Origin: Prostheceraeus crozeri
Lineage: Eukaryota; Platyhelminthes; Polycladida; Euryleptidae
Reading direction: 5' to 3'
Length of the DNA: 64,000 nucleotides
Assembly: GCA_907163375.1 (NCBI GenBank)
Contig: CAJQUW010001820.1
Span: forward strand, 52,450 to 116,449
The notes under the pieces were generated by a model, which was given only the letters and a program-made list of their open reading frames with translations, searched no databases and was not told the origin of the DNA. Shown here in pieces: positions 54,748-64,000 of the stretch (its first letter is position 1; each line of letters begins with the position of its first letter). A program made the translations under genes and the position numbers.

Positions 54748-56559
54748 GTTATAAACTGAGTAAAGGGTAATCATTTTTTAGACATCATAATTATCATCAA
54801 ATAATAAACGTTTTGTTCTATTTACAACATAATACGAAACATAACGTTTTATTATAATTAAATCGAATACAGGCCTATTTTATGTAGCCCAGAATGTGTT
54901 CCTAACCTTACAAATATGCAAATTATAATATTGTCATGTTTGCAACCATTTCATAAAAATCCAGGCTAGCAAAAAATACATTGCATCCAATACATTCATG
55001 AGAAAAGCAAATTATTTATTCATTCATTTTCGCAATAATTGATAACATTCAACAAAATAAGCTTATTTGAATATTATTCAACAAAACTTATGTATGTGCA
55101 CGCATTACGAGATTGCAAACTGATATGTGTGACGTACAATCGTCCAATTATTCAAATATACAGTAGAATCATAATCATTATCTAGATTTGCTTAATAAGC
55201 TTAGATACCTGTACCTTACATTATTACATTGTTACAGTACATTTAAATTATTCACTTACGTAAAAAAATCAATGCACAATCACAACATTTTGATCGTCAA
55301 AATGGTTGCCTATGCATTGTCATTTATATTCCTATGGTACAAACTTCAGTATTTTGCAGAAAACTTTAAGTATTATATTGATGATCACACAACAGTTCAA
55401 TAACAGGAAGATGAAAATGTTCGAATAGCAGCGTTCCTTTTTAAGCATGGCAAAATGTATGTAAAGCCTCTAATTATGGTAAATTATCTTCGGCGGGAGG
55501 AACTAATCTGATTCCAATTCGAGAGCCACGAAATTTGAAACAAATTAATTGATATCAGATGATGCCATGTTTTATAGACAATTAAAATATTTTTTCTTTT
55601 ATTTTGCGATTTCATGAATTAGCTTCAACATTTATAATAATTTCGTGAAAATAGACTTATAACTAATCCAGTGCGTAGTTAATTCACTTAAACTTAATAA
55701 GAAGTGAAAAGAGTAGATATCTCACCTGAAAACTCCGGCAATTGATGATATCAATCATCGAAAACATTTTGTTGTACTGCATTAGACTATTTTCTTGTCA
55801 GAGATCACGAGATGAAATTCGAAGCCTTGGTTTTCAGCGACTAATGTAGGAGATAAAGTCAAGTCACTAAATATGAGGTGAACCAAATCGCAAGATGTTT
55901 TGTAAGATGATAAAGGCAAAAGCTTAGTCGTCAACTGCTGGTCTGCAACTTGAAAATAGAAATAAATGATCTGTGAATTGATTGTGGAGGTCGAATATGG
56001 GTGGTGGATTTAAGTTCCTCCAAATGTCGAAAGGAAAGGTGCTCGAGGCGTCGTTTAAGAAAGTTTGGTCTAAGTCGTAGACTTATCACTAAACCGTATC
56101 GCAAAACATGAATCACGTTCGATGCGCAGTGCGAGTAACATGAATGAAATGAAGGACTGCTTGTACGTTTCCTCTCGCTGTCATGTGATTATCGATAGTG
56201 ACGTGTTGATTGAAGGTCATTCGCCCAGGCGGTAGTAGGGAAATAATCTGTGCGCAGTTCTCCTCTATTCAGAAATGAAATACGAGGGCTGCACTTAATG
56301 ACGTGACCGCCAACGCTGGGATGCTTTTAAATCATCGAAAGACAGACTCATTCCATGCATCGAGTACGGGCACGAATGAATCCGAAAAAGAGATCCGTTG
56401 AATTATGATATTGAAGTATTGCAATTGTATTCTATTCCAACTGCAATCGCAATATTGGGATTCATCAAATGCCATGCGATAAACATGAATCCTAGTAATA
56501 AGAAATGCATGGGTAGAAATTAGTGATGAATTTTTACATTATGTTGTTATCGAAGATAC
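54748..56559. other. Interior of the nested element, no gene recognised
   Basis: AT-rich sequence. Frames are short and carry no transposase motif that I can recognise. Confidence 0.4.
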
Positions 56560-57020
56560 ATCGATTTTAGATAAAAACAAAGCAGAAAACAGATTGATGG
56601 GAGAATAATAAATAGAAGAAGAAAAAGAAGAGCTGATAAGGAAACAGAAGAATAAAAGGAAGATAAATGAGAGAAATGAGGAGACAGAGTAGAGGAGGAA
56701 GAATGAGAAATCAAGAGAAAGGAGAGGAGGAAAAAGAGAAGTGAGAAGAGATATTGAAGAAGAAGAGAAATGATGAATTGGAACAAGAGAAGAAAATGAA
56801 GAGAAGTGGGGAGAAATAGAAGATGAGGAAGAAAAGAATTAAGTTGAGAGATTAATAGAAATAGGGAGAAAGAGAAGAGGAAGAAGAAGAAAAATTATGA
56901 ATGAGATCTGAGATCTAATGCTATGACAGAGAATCATTATCAGAAGAAAAAGTATCAAGAAAAGCGAGGAGATAGATAAAGTGAGTGAGAGATCGAGAGT
57001 TCGAGAATGGAAATTTATAA
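56560..57020. repeat. Purine-rich (GA-rich) tract
   Basis: About 450 bp dominated by AGAAGA, GAGGAG and GAAGAAG on the plus strand. Poly-S/L/F frames on the other strand are compositional. Confidence 0.85.
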
Positions 57021-58502
57021 AAGACAGTCCCAAAACTTAGTGCAATTAAGTGGAATTTATTCATCATAGCGTAAACGTTATAATTTCATGACTCATCGTG
57101 GTTGTGGCTCATTGATCATGTTTGTGGTCACACTTTGGATGTCACAGTGACGTCATATACAGGCGGTCATTCTGACGTCTTTGATGGGAGGTCACTGCGA
57201 CATCCCGTTCTGGTCATAGACGTCTCAGACGCATGATGACGTCAATGGGACGTCGCAATGACGTCACAATGTTTACTGGGTAAACACCTTATCTATACGT
57301 CAATGAAACAATCGATGGCTGTAGCATTATCTATTGCTGTTTTTACCGGTAAAATTGTTTGATTGAATCATCTATACATTGATTCAATCTTGCATAGACT
57401 AACTTCTCAGGATTGAAGATTGAAGATTCTATTTGGGAATAGGACGTCATTATGTAATTTCTCCCAGTTTGTCATTCTAAATGTAATAAACAAGCAGATC
57501 ATTGACATGAATCTCATTTGTTTCACGCTGTCTAGGCAAGATAATACAACTTCACTTACAACACGATGATACAACTTCCCGGCGAGATCAAGCAGATTAA
57601 AAGAAGACGTGTCACATTTTGAATCACACAATCATTATCCTGATTAAAACAGTTTTCAATATGATAACATCCTCTTGCCAGTGATGTCCTTGAACAAAAC
57701 ACACCGCAAAGTATTCGGAAAATCAGTTTGAATTATCCTTATCAATTACTCGCCGTATATGCATGATCTATGGTGATTCATCTTCGGTCACATATGTGAC
57801 CAAATGTGACCGATATGTGACGAAAAATGTGTCACATTTTTAAACTGCACAATCATTATCCTCATTAAAACATTTTTTAATCAAACCAAGTTCAATGTAA
57901 TATTATCTTCTTGCCATTGATATTCTTGAACAAAACATACCGAAAAGTATTCGGAAAATCATCTTGAATTATTCTCATCAAGTACTCGCCGTATGTGAAT
58001 GATTTATGATGATTCATCATTGGTCACATGGAAGTTTGACCGATGTGAGGAAAATGCGTCGGGCACATAATCGGTCACATATTGGGCACAGTTTGGTTTA
58101 CAGTGTACTTAATATTGAATTTTACCCATTAGAGTCAAGACACGGATTTCGATATTTTTTCTGATTTGTTTTGCAGAAATATGGTTAATGACCTACAATA
58201 ATGTTATAAACAAGGATTTATCAACATCTGATGATTATAACCCCTTAAATTTAATGATAGTCAAATGACGGCCGTGGACTCATCTGATGTCTTTCAATAA
58301 AAATGTAGAATTTTAAAATAGTATCTGATCTGAATTTTCAGATAGTATAATTTGTATTACATATTGTATATTGTTATTATTTATGAAAAAATCATCTTAT
58401 GTGTACCTTTACACTTACAACCCATGCAATATTACTAAAATTCAAAGCACACAACTACTCGCAACTACAAGATCTTATCCAAATTTTATCGAAAACATGA
58501 AG

Positions 58503-59920
58503 TCACTCACAATGCCAAATTGCAAAGCACTCAACGTGTAGTTCTTTGTCATACAACATACACTCCTTGCACATGGTCTTCTTACAAACGGCACACTTTC
58601 TCTGTTTCCCGTTTGTTGTTCTCCGAATTGTGTGCTTCACACTAGCTCCAAAATTCTTGGAATCTTATTTCCCTTGTTTCCAGGGGATTTATTTGAGAAA
58701 ACTGATCCTATCTCTTTCATGATGGATGAAATAATGTAAATCCGAAAAAAAGTAAGTAAAACAGTTTGATCCAGCATCAATAAGTTTATGAAGCTCGTGA
58801 GAATTCACTATAGAAACGTTAAAAAGATAAGTAAACATACACATGCACCTCTTTTTATCTTTGATACTACTTCGTATGTTCCTTTTCTGTCTTCTTCCAT
58901 TCATTTATCGGTGTAAATGGACATCTTGAAATCCGATTCATTCTCACGGGTGCAGTCCCTGCTTGTGAGTTCGTGTATCAAAGATAAATCAGTAAAGAAG
59001 TTATCAAAATATATTTCACTCCCAACAAGACAGGATTCAATCATAGATAACACAATTCTAGCACAGAGATTCCAATTTTCGTATTGTTTCTTCGACTTTT
59101 CTTTTTCTTCTCTTCCTTGATAAACATCAAATTTGTAAGTGTAACACAAGGCCCATTCCTTAAAACCAAATCGAATTAACTTTCCACGAATAAACTGCCT
59201 CATAATGCCTACCGAAGTACTCAAAAATCTTTTAATCTACAGAAAAGCGGTTACTGAAATACCCAAATTGTTGGAAATTTTCGTTAAGAATATCGAACAA
59301 AGGGTGAATCTTGTAGCATCGATCAGTGAATCCATCATGCAGGTTGTCGTTGTTATTGAAATGCAGGCATTTCTCTATCTCCTTGTAATGATTCTTTGTC
59401 ATTGAACTTCGGACTGCAGCACAATCAAAGTCCTCATCCGTTATCCAGTAGAAGGTTTCTCTGGGATAAAATCGATGACCAGAAATGATTCAAATTCCGA
59501 CAAAAAGTTTGATGTCTTCCACTGTGCATTGAAAAGATAGATCATTTTCCTGCCTCGTGCAAGTCACTTTTTCATCACGAATTTTTTCAAACACATTCCG
59601 CGTCAATGAGGAAAAAATCATAGGAGTTCTTTTTAGATAATATCTCACGAAGATTTGAAAGTTCAAATGAATTATTGTAGAAAGTAGTATCTGGTGCATC
59701 CAAACAGCCACTCTTTTTCGATTTCTGACAGATGTAGACGGCTTTTCTATTACGATTGAATCATCACAGATATCACCATGGAAATGGACTTCTAACTTTC
59801 CAGCTGTGTCTTGAAGTCATCTTCATCAATCGTTTCACAGTCACTGCCATTTTCAACACAATCTGGAGGGAGTTCAGCAATGTCAACAGTCTCGGTCTCG
59901 ACTAAATCGTCATCGTCCAT
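58503..59920 (-). pseudogene. piggyBac-type transposase, decayed
   Basis: The acidic N-terminus starts MDDDDLVETETVDIAEL at 59920. The core follows with several frameshifts and stops: MIFSSLTRNVFEKIRDE and TVEDIKLFVGI, then FYWITDEDF, CLHFNNND and DRCYKIHPLFDIL. RFSVD comes next, with a stop just after the first catalytic Asp region, then FGFKEWALCYTY and IYFDNFFTDLSLIHEL with the second Asp. The C-terminal zinc domain (KCAVCKKTMCKECM, LHVECFAIWHCE) ends at 58503. Order and motifs are those of full-length piggyBac transposases; the gene cannot make one protein. Confidence 0.87.
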
Positions 59921-60844
59921 TTCTGTTACCAAATCAATGGCTTCGTTGATCTAACGAAAATAATTTCTTCATCGTTCACCGACGTTTGAAAAGTCACTCA
60001 CAATTATAGAGAACACAAGATACTCAATATCAGTGCAGTAGCTATATCCGTGACGAATGAAAATTTAAATTCAAAAATATAGATCTAGACTACCTACCGA
60101 TGAGAACTAGATATCTATATATATATATATATATATATATACCATAGATATCTAGATCTCCTTGCTACCTACACACAATGAACAGAGTACAGCAATACTC
60201 ACAGATGAATGACAATGTGCATCTACCGCAGTGACAATAGTAACTTATGTATATGGAGATGTATGAAGCTAATAGACAAATTATGTATGATTGAATTTTG
60301 TGATCATCTATTTCTATCAAGTTATCGAAAATTGTCATTTATCACATCATTTCTTTTCTAATACCTGCAGTGCATCGCAAGTAATCTGACATGATTACTT
60401 TTAATGAACTGGTCGATATTTTCAAATCTTCTTATTTTGATATCGGATGAGTTTGCGGTCGTCAATTGACGACCACTTACTTTTTTATTCTAATATCTTG
60501 AATAATCAGTATATTTTATCTAAGTTGACTATTCAAATATCTCATTATGAGCGTCCAGTGACTACACTTGCGAGTTTTTTCCACTCAGCATTGAACAATT
60601 TGTGTTGACATGAATAAATAAAATAGATCGAAACAAAACCCAAATTCTCTAATTTAAAGGGTCCTCCAAACCAAAAAATTAAAAAATCTTTTAACGCTAG
60701 ATGTATTTCAGTAGTGGTATTTCCTTGTCGAAAATGATAATTGTTAAATAACATATTCGACTGATAGATACCAAGTGAGAATTTACTGAAGGTAGTCAAA
60801 TGATTAACGTAAGCTCTAATGGGTTAATCGTAGAATCTTCTTAC
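59921..60844. other. Right part of the piggyBac-like element and adjoining intron
   Basis: Includes a palindrome GGTCGTCAATTGACGACC near 60457-60474 and nothing else recognisable apart from the TA repeat. Confidence 0.45.
60109..60150. repeat. (TA)n microsatellite in an AGATATCTA inverted context
   Basis: About 12 TA units, flanked by AGATATCTATA and TAGATATCTAGA. Confidence 0.9.
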
Positions 60845-60901
60845 CGTGTTCAGATTTGCTTTGAACATTTAAAGTGGCTTCGTTTCGTGTTCCACTTCGC
60901 T
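60845..60901 (-). CDS. Host gene exon, 57 bp
   Basis: The ATCTTCAG acceptor and GTAAGAAG donor bracket 57 bp in phase 1 to phase 1. It encodes ERSGTRNEATLNVQSKSEH joined in frame to the exon 85 bp upstream. Its donor phase fits the kringle-like exon 13.1 kb downstream. Charged linker, no domain. The piggyBac-like element lies only 22 bp away in the intron. Confidence 0.72.
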
Positions 60902-60986
60902 CTGAAGATAGTACATGGTTAAGTGTATAACTGATAAGGAAATATAATTGACATTTCGTCACGAAAAGAGTACGCTAAATCCATAC

Positions 60987-61206
60987 CTTGACACAAGAAG
61001 TTCCATGATGTACAATTTCCGATACTTAGTCCAACTGAAGGTCCCGGCCACCTGTGGTTCGTCTGATTTTCGGGTAGGTAGTGTAGTGACACACAGTGAG
61101 ATATTGAATTCTTTAAGATGTCGCTGAATGATTTATACAATGCAAGATTGATTCTTCCCATGTAGACGATAGAATCATTCCCTAGAATATCACGAAGCGA
61201 ATAGAT
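60987..61206 (-). CDS. Host gene exon, 220 bp, extracellular
   Basis: A strong acceptor (TTTCTTTTCTTGTAG) at 61207 onward and donor CAAG|GTATGG at 60981-60986. Frame in phase 0, out phase 1: IYSLRDILGNDSIVYMGRIN, NSISHCVSLHYL, HRWPGPSVGLSIGNCTSW, NFLCQ. Cysteines and NxT sites indicate an extracellular module. Family not recognised. Upstream exons are not identified in this window. Confidence 0.72.
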
Positions 61207-62043
61207 CTACAAGAAAAGAAACCAAAATTGAGACCAGACCTGATTATTCTCAGTATCAGGACAACCAATTTAACCCCAAAGACCTGATCTCCTTCATATC
61301 TTTTTCCGCACCCTCTGAGACCTGAAGTGGTCAACTGGATATATACTTTTACAAATTCCAAACTTAGTTTCTTAAAGAGATTTCAAAACATTTAGGAATG
61401 TCAATTTTAAGCAAGGCAGCAATGTTTGCGTGATTCTGATCGATATATTTTCACTTTGGAGTGTCCTATAGTGTTGGAATAGAATCGACAAATCGCAGAA
61501 ATGACTACAGTGGACTCTTCACATTAATGTGTGCATTATTCATGAAAGAGATGAGATGAGAATCTATCACTGTCTCCCTTTCTCCTTCACCCTTCGACGG
61601 TCATCTACATGTAATTACTGCTCTTTTTTCATGTTGGAACATCATTTTAATGTCAACGCTTACAACAATCGGGGTTTACAATTTGCGATGGGTCTCAGAA
61701 AAACAATGAACACCAATGAATTTTCCCATATTTGGAGCACCTAAACCAATGGCAATTGCGCAACAATTTTGCTGCTTCGTGGATGAATTGAATGATGCCC
61801 GCAACCCCAGAATTTGTGATTATTCCTCTGTTCGTCCCAATCCTTGATTTCACTACATATCAGCCGCAGCGCTAAGTTGATATGACTTAATGTGCACTGT
61901 CATTCTTTAACACTTCTGAAACAAGTTTATCCAGACCTTTCGATTTTTGGTACATAAATTCCTTTTTGCATTTCTTGAAATAGCGCTTCTTGGTCTATGA
62001 CTTCATTCAAAATTGTTGATGTCGGCTAAAAGGTTCTTGCTTG
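61207..62043. other. Intron or 5' region of the host gene, no exon recognised
   Basis: No open, splice-bounded segment that fits phase 0 was found. Confidence 0.3.
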
Positions 62044-62292
62044 TCACACCTTGTGCATGCTCAAGAAATTATGGTCAAGAATGACATTCATAAACGGTAA
62101 TAACTTTTCTTCCAACTTTTTATCAATGACGTTAGATATCTCTTCAATTGTGGGTCTAGATACAGCAGATTTACTTTTTTCTTTTTGTTTAAATAGCAGC
62201 ACAGCTTGTAGGAGCTCCTGTTTCGTACATGAGTTCCTTCGAGCCACTATGTCTTGCTCAGTCATCGCAATGATCTCGTTGGCAGTAGTCAT
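62044..62292 (-). CDS. Unrecognised ORF, 82 aa
   Basis: The frame MTTANEIIAMTEQDIVARRN has a helical, charged composition ending LDHNFLSMHKV. An AAG|GTGTGA donor-like site overlaps the end, so it could be a first exon. It is not recognised; a retroelement ORF1 remnant or a separate host gene are alternatives. Confidence 0.3.
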   Translation of the reverse strand: MTTANEIIAMTEQDIVARRNSCTKQELLQAVLLFKQKEKSKSAVSRPTIEEISNVIDKKLEEKLLPFMNVILDHNFLSMHKV

Positions 62293-62438
62293 TGTATTTC
62301 TTGTTTAGACAGTAGAACAGTGAATCACAGTAGCGTCACTTTACGTACGTCACAAGTTGCGTCACGAAAAATCGATATTCAGAGAGAAATCGAACGAGGG
62401 ATCTTCTGATGTAGCAATAGATAACAGCTGATTATTGA

Positions 62439-62777
62439 ATGGAACACCTGACAATACCAGCCGCTACAGTCACTCTTCAGACACGCGAGATCAATGCGTC
62501 GTATAAGGTCGCAGACACAAGGCACTCGTTTCAATGGAATTACTACGAAGATCACACTTTACCGACAATGCTTATTCCAAAAGAATGCATGACAAGACAG
62601 TGGACACTGTGGAAATCCAAGTTGATCAACACGATGAACCAATTGCTGTCGTGGAACAATGTTCACCAAGTCAATCCACATAAAAAGCAACTCCAAATCG
62701 TCGAGCAAGGACACGGAAATTGGCAAATCCACACAAACCAAATTATTGATGGTACTCCAAGCTCCGAAATGAAATAA
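62439..62777 (+). CDS. Unrecognised ORF, 112 aa
   Basis: A plus-strand open frame (MEHLTIPAATVTLQ...) with His/Gln/Trp-rich composition and no signal peptide. It may be a decayed retroelement piece or chance. No neighbour supports it. Confidence 0.2.
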   Translation: MEHLTIPAATVTLQTREINASYKVADTRHSFQWNYYEDHTLPTMLIPKECMTRQWTLWKSKLINTMNQLLSWNNVHQVNPHKKQLQIVEQGHGNWQIHTNQIIDGTPSSEMK

Positions 62778-63366
62778 AACTTGACACACAACAGTGACAA
62801 TAAGCACAGGAAAATGTCGAAAATCTCAAAACACGACACCATGAAGCGGAGCGACCTCCGTCTACCAGAACTGATAGTGAATTTACTGCAAATAGTGCCA
62901 CTTAATAACCAAATGTAAGCTTCATATAAATTGGACAGCAAATCTGATAATTTCTAGTCATGTCTAAATGCAGCAATTTGAATATACAGAATCTTATCTG
63001 CAGACGTGGAATAGTCTTGGCGGTAGCAGTTCTAGACATTTGACATCTTGATGATGATTATAATTCAGTCATTATGTTCCTTAAAATTTCTGTTGGCAAA
63101 ATGTATATATTTCTGCAAAGTCATGATCTTCTAGACGATAGAGTACTGTCATGGTAGCAGAGTTATAAATAGGTGGTCATGAGTGTGTTGGAGACACAGA
63201 GATAAATGCCTTTGTCTGCGTTGTTTGGTCTAGAAATGACATTTTACATTAAATCCTGATGGTCACGCTTAGAACTACACCCGAGGGGCAAGACGATGCA
63301 TTTTCCATTGAACGTAATGCGAATTGAAGTCTGAATTCTGACGAACAGAATCATTGACACTGCATT

Positions 63367-63480
63367 GAACGCGCACAGTCATTAGATTTAGATCGTGAGG
63401 AGTCGGGCGGTGTGAATGATGTGAGGAATTCCATTTGACGAATTTATCACGGAGAAACATAGAGTCAAGGATATTAGTTC
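63367..63480 (+). repeat. ~110-bp direct repeat, copy 1
   Basis: CGCGCACAGTCATTAGATTT through CACGGAGAAACATAGAGTC recurs at 63839-63951 with a handful of changes. Spacing about 470 bp. Nature unknown. Confidence 0.85.
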
Positions 63481-63838
63481 TCATACGATGATGAAAATCA
63501 TCCCAGCAGCCATTTATAATAGAATATAATGCTTACCAATTCAAATTATTAATTGAAGAAGTCCTAATGAGGACTGATGGCGTTCTCCAATCCGCAAGTG
63601 TACAGATCCAATGCTACTGTAGCCATTGGATTAATCAGTTCTTAAAAGAACTCAATAGAGCTTTCTCGTGGCAACGAACTAAAATTGATGAGCTTTTGCC
63701 CAATATCTGGTATGAGTGGAAATCTTAAGATTTGTAACACTACTCATTCTTACTGTTAATATACTAATACCATAGATTCCAAACACTGCCGCATACATGT
63801 TCAAAACAGACGTCTAATATACCTTACCGACTACACAC

Positions 63839-63951
63839 ACACGCGCACAGTCATTAGATTTAGATCGTAAGCAGTCGGGCGATGCGAATGATGTGAGTGA
63901 TTCCATTTGACGAATTTATCACGGAGAAACATAGAGTCAAAGATATTAGTG
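63839..63951 (+). repeat. ~110-bp direct repeat, copy 2
   Basis: Match to 63367-63480. It is preceded by a short CA-rich (ACACACACACGCGCACAG) tract. Confidence 0.85.
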
Positions 63952-64000
63952 CGAGAGCTACTGACATTTTCTTCCTTAATTCGCGCACGAGCAACTTACT

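Larger units (their letters stand above)
53239..57280. mobile_element. Nested 4.0-kb element with CCCAGTAAACA ends
   Basis: It begins CCCAGTAAACATGTGACGTC and ends GACGTCACAATGTTTACTGGG, with TAA on both sides (53236-53238 and 57281-57283). Copy 1 of the host transposon shows the empty site with a single TAA. A 3-bp TWA duplication fits the PIF/Harbinger superfamily. No transposase is recognised, so it is non-autonomous. Confidence 0.85.
52740..58105. mobile_element. 1.3-kb non-autonomous transposon, copy 2, split by a nested element
   Basis: The ends CACTGTAAACCAAACTG and complement lie between TA at 52738-52739 and TA at 58106-58107. The sequence is the reverse complement of 20256-21559. 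Without the nested insertion it is about 1.32 kb, as in copy 1. The insertion occurred where copy 1 reads GATGTAGTAAACACC. Confidence 0.9.
58125..60823. mobile_element. piggyBac-like element, 2.7 kb, in the host intron
   Basis: The ends CCCATTAGAG and its complement (CTCTAATGGG) are flanked by TTTA (58121-58124, one change from TTAA) and TTAA (60824-60827). The interior carries a decayed piggyBac transposase on the minus strand. It is a different, longer family member than the one in Polinton 1, but the tips share CCCATTA. Confidence 0.88.

Noticed and set aside
56547..57033. Minus-strand Ser/Leu/Phe-rich frames resembling membrane proteins
   Set aside because: They arise from the purine-rich tract on the plus strand and have no conserved motif.
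63560..63600. Hammerhead-ribozyme-like AGTCCTAATGAGGACTGATGG
   Set aside because: The CUGAUGA core and the GAAA box are not both present in the required order. Only a short hairpin remains.

Overview
The window is nuclear DNA of an animal, most likely a marine invertebrate. It is AT-rich and densely filled with transposons, and it has one spliced host gene with phase-consistent exons. There are no bacterial operons or ribosome binding sites. Nothing here fixes the species. An echinoderm-like or other invertebrate deuterostome host is only a guess.

Two complete Polinton/Maverick elements dominate the first 40 kb. Polinton-1 (45-17836) is bounded by the 6-bp target duplication AATGAG and Polinton-2 (22852-39703) by GTTGAT. 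Both begin AGTAGT, end ACTACT and have roughly 0.5-kb terminal inverted repeats (TIRs). They share one gene set: protein-primed family B DNA polymerase with an intein in motif C, retroviral-type integrase preceded by a phospholipase A2-like domain, adenovirus-type cysteine protease, FtsK/HerA-like packaging ATPase, major capsid protein, penton-like minor capsid protein, pVI-like and pX-like minor virion proteins, a coiled-coil protein with a tail-fibre-like anchor motif, a membrane protein, and two conserved proteins of unknown function. Most genes carry one or a few frameshifts or stops, so both copies look recently dead. The same genes are arranged differently in the two elements: the polymerase, the integrase-side module and the fibre gene are inverted relative to each other. 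Polinton-1 alone has a zinc-finger gene. Polinton-2 alone has a glutamine/methionine-rich repeat gene. Small GC-rich hairpins are scattered through both AT-rich elements, some inside coding sequence and in frame.

Polinton-1 is itself interrupted by an internally deleted piggyBac-like element (15921-17465, TTAA duplication). Between the Polintons lie a very long ATC microsatellite, a foldback repeat, a small MITE and a 1.3-kb non-autonomous transposon.

From 40 to 64 kb the window holds an unclassified TA-flanked remnant, a Tc1-like element with a frameshifted transposase, a hAT-like MITE, a second copy of the 1.3-kb transposon carrying a nested 4.0-kb insertion flanked by TAA, and a 2.7-kb piggyBac-like element with a decayed transposase. 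Through this part runs a minus-strand host gene with four supported exons (61206 to 46899). It encodes an extracellular protein with a kringle-like half-domain, one transmembrane helix and a short cytoplasmic tail. Its 13-kb intron contains most of these transposons.
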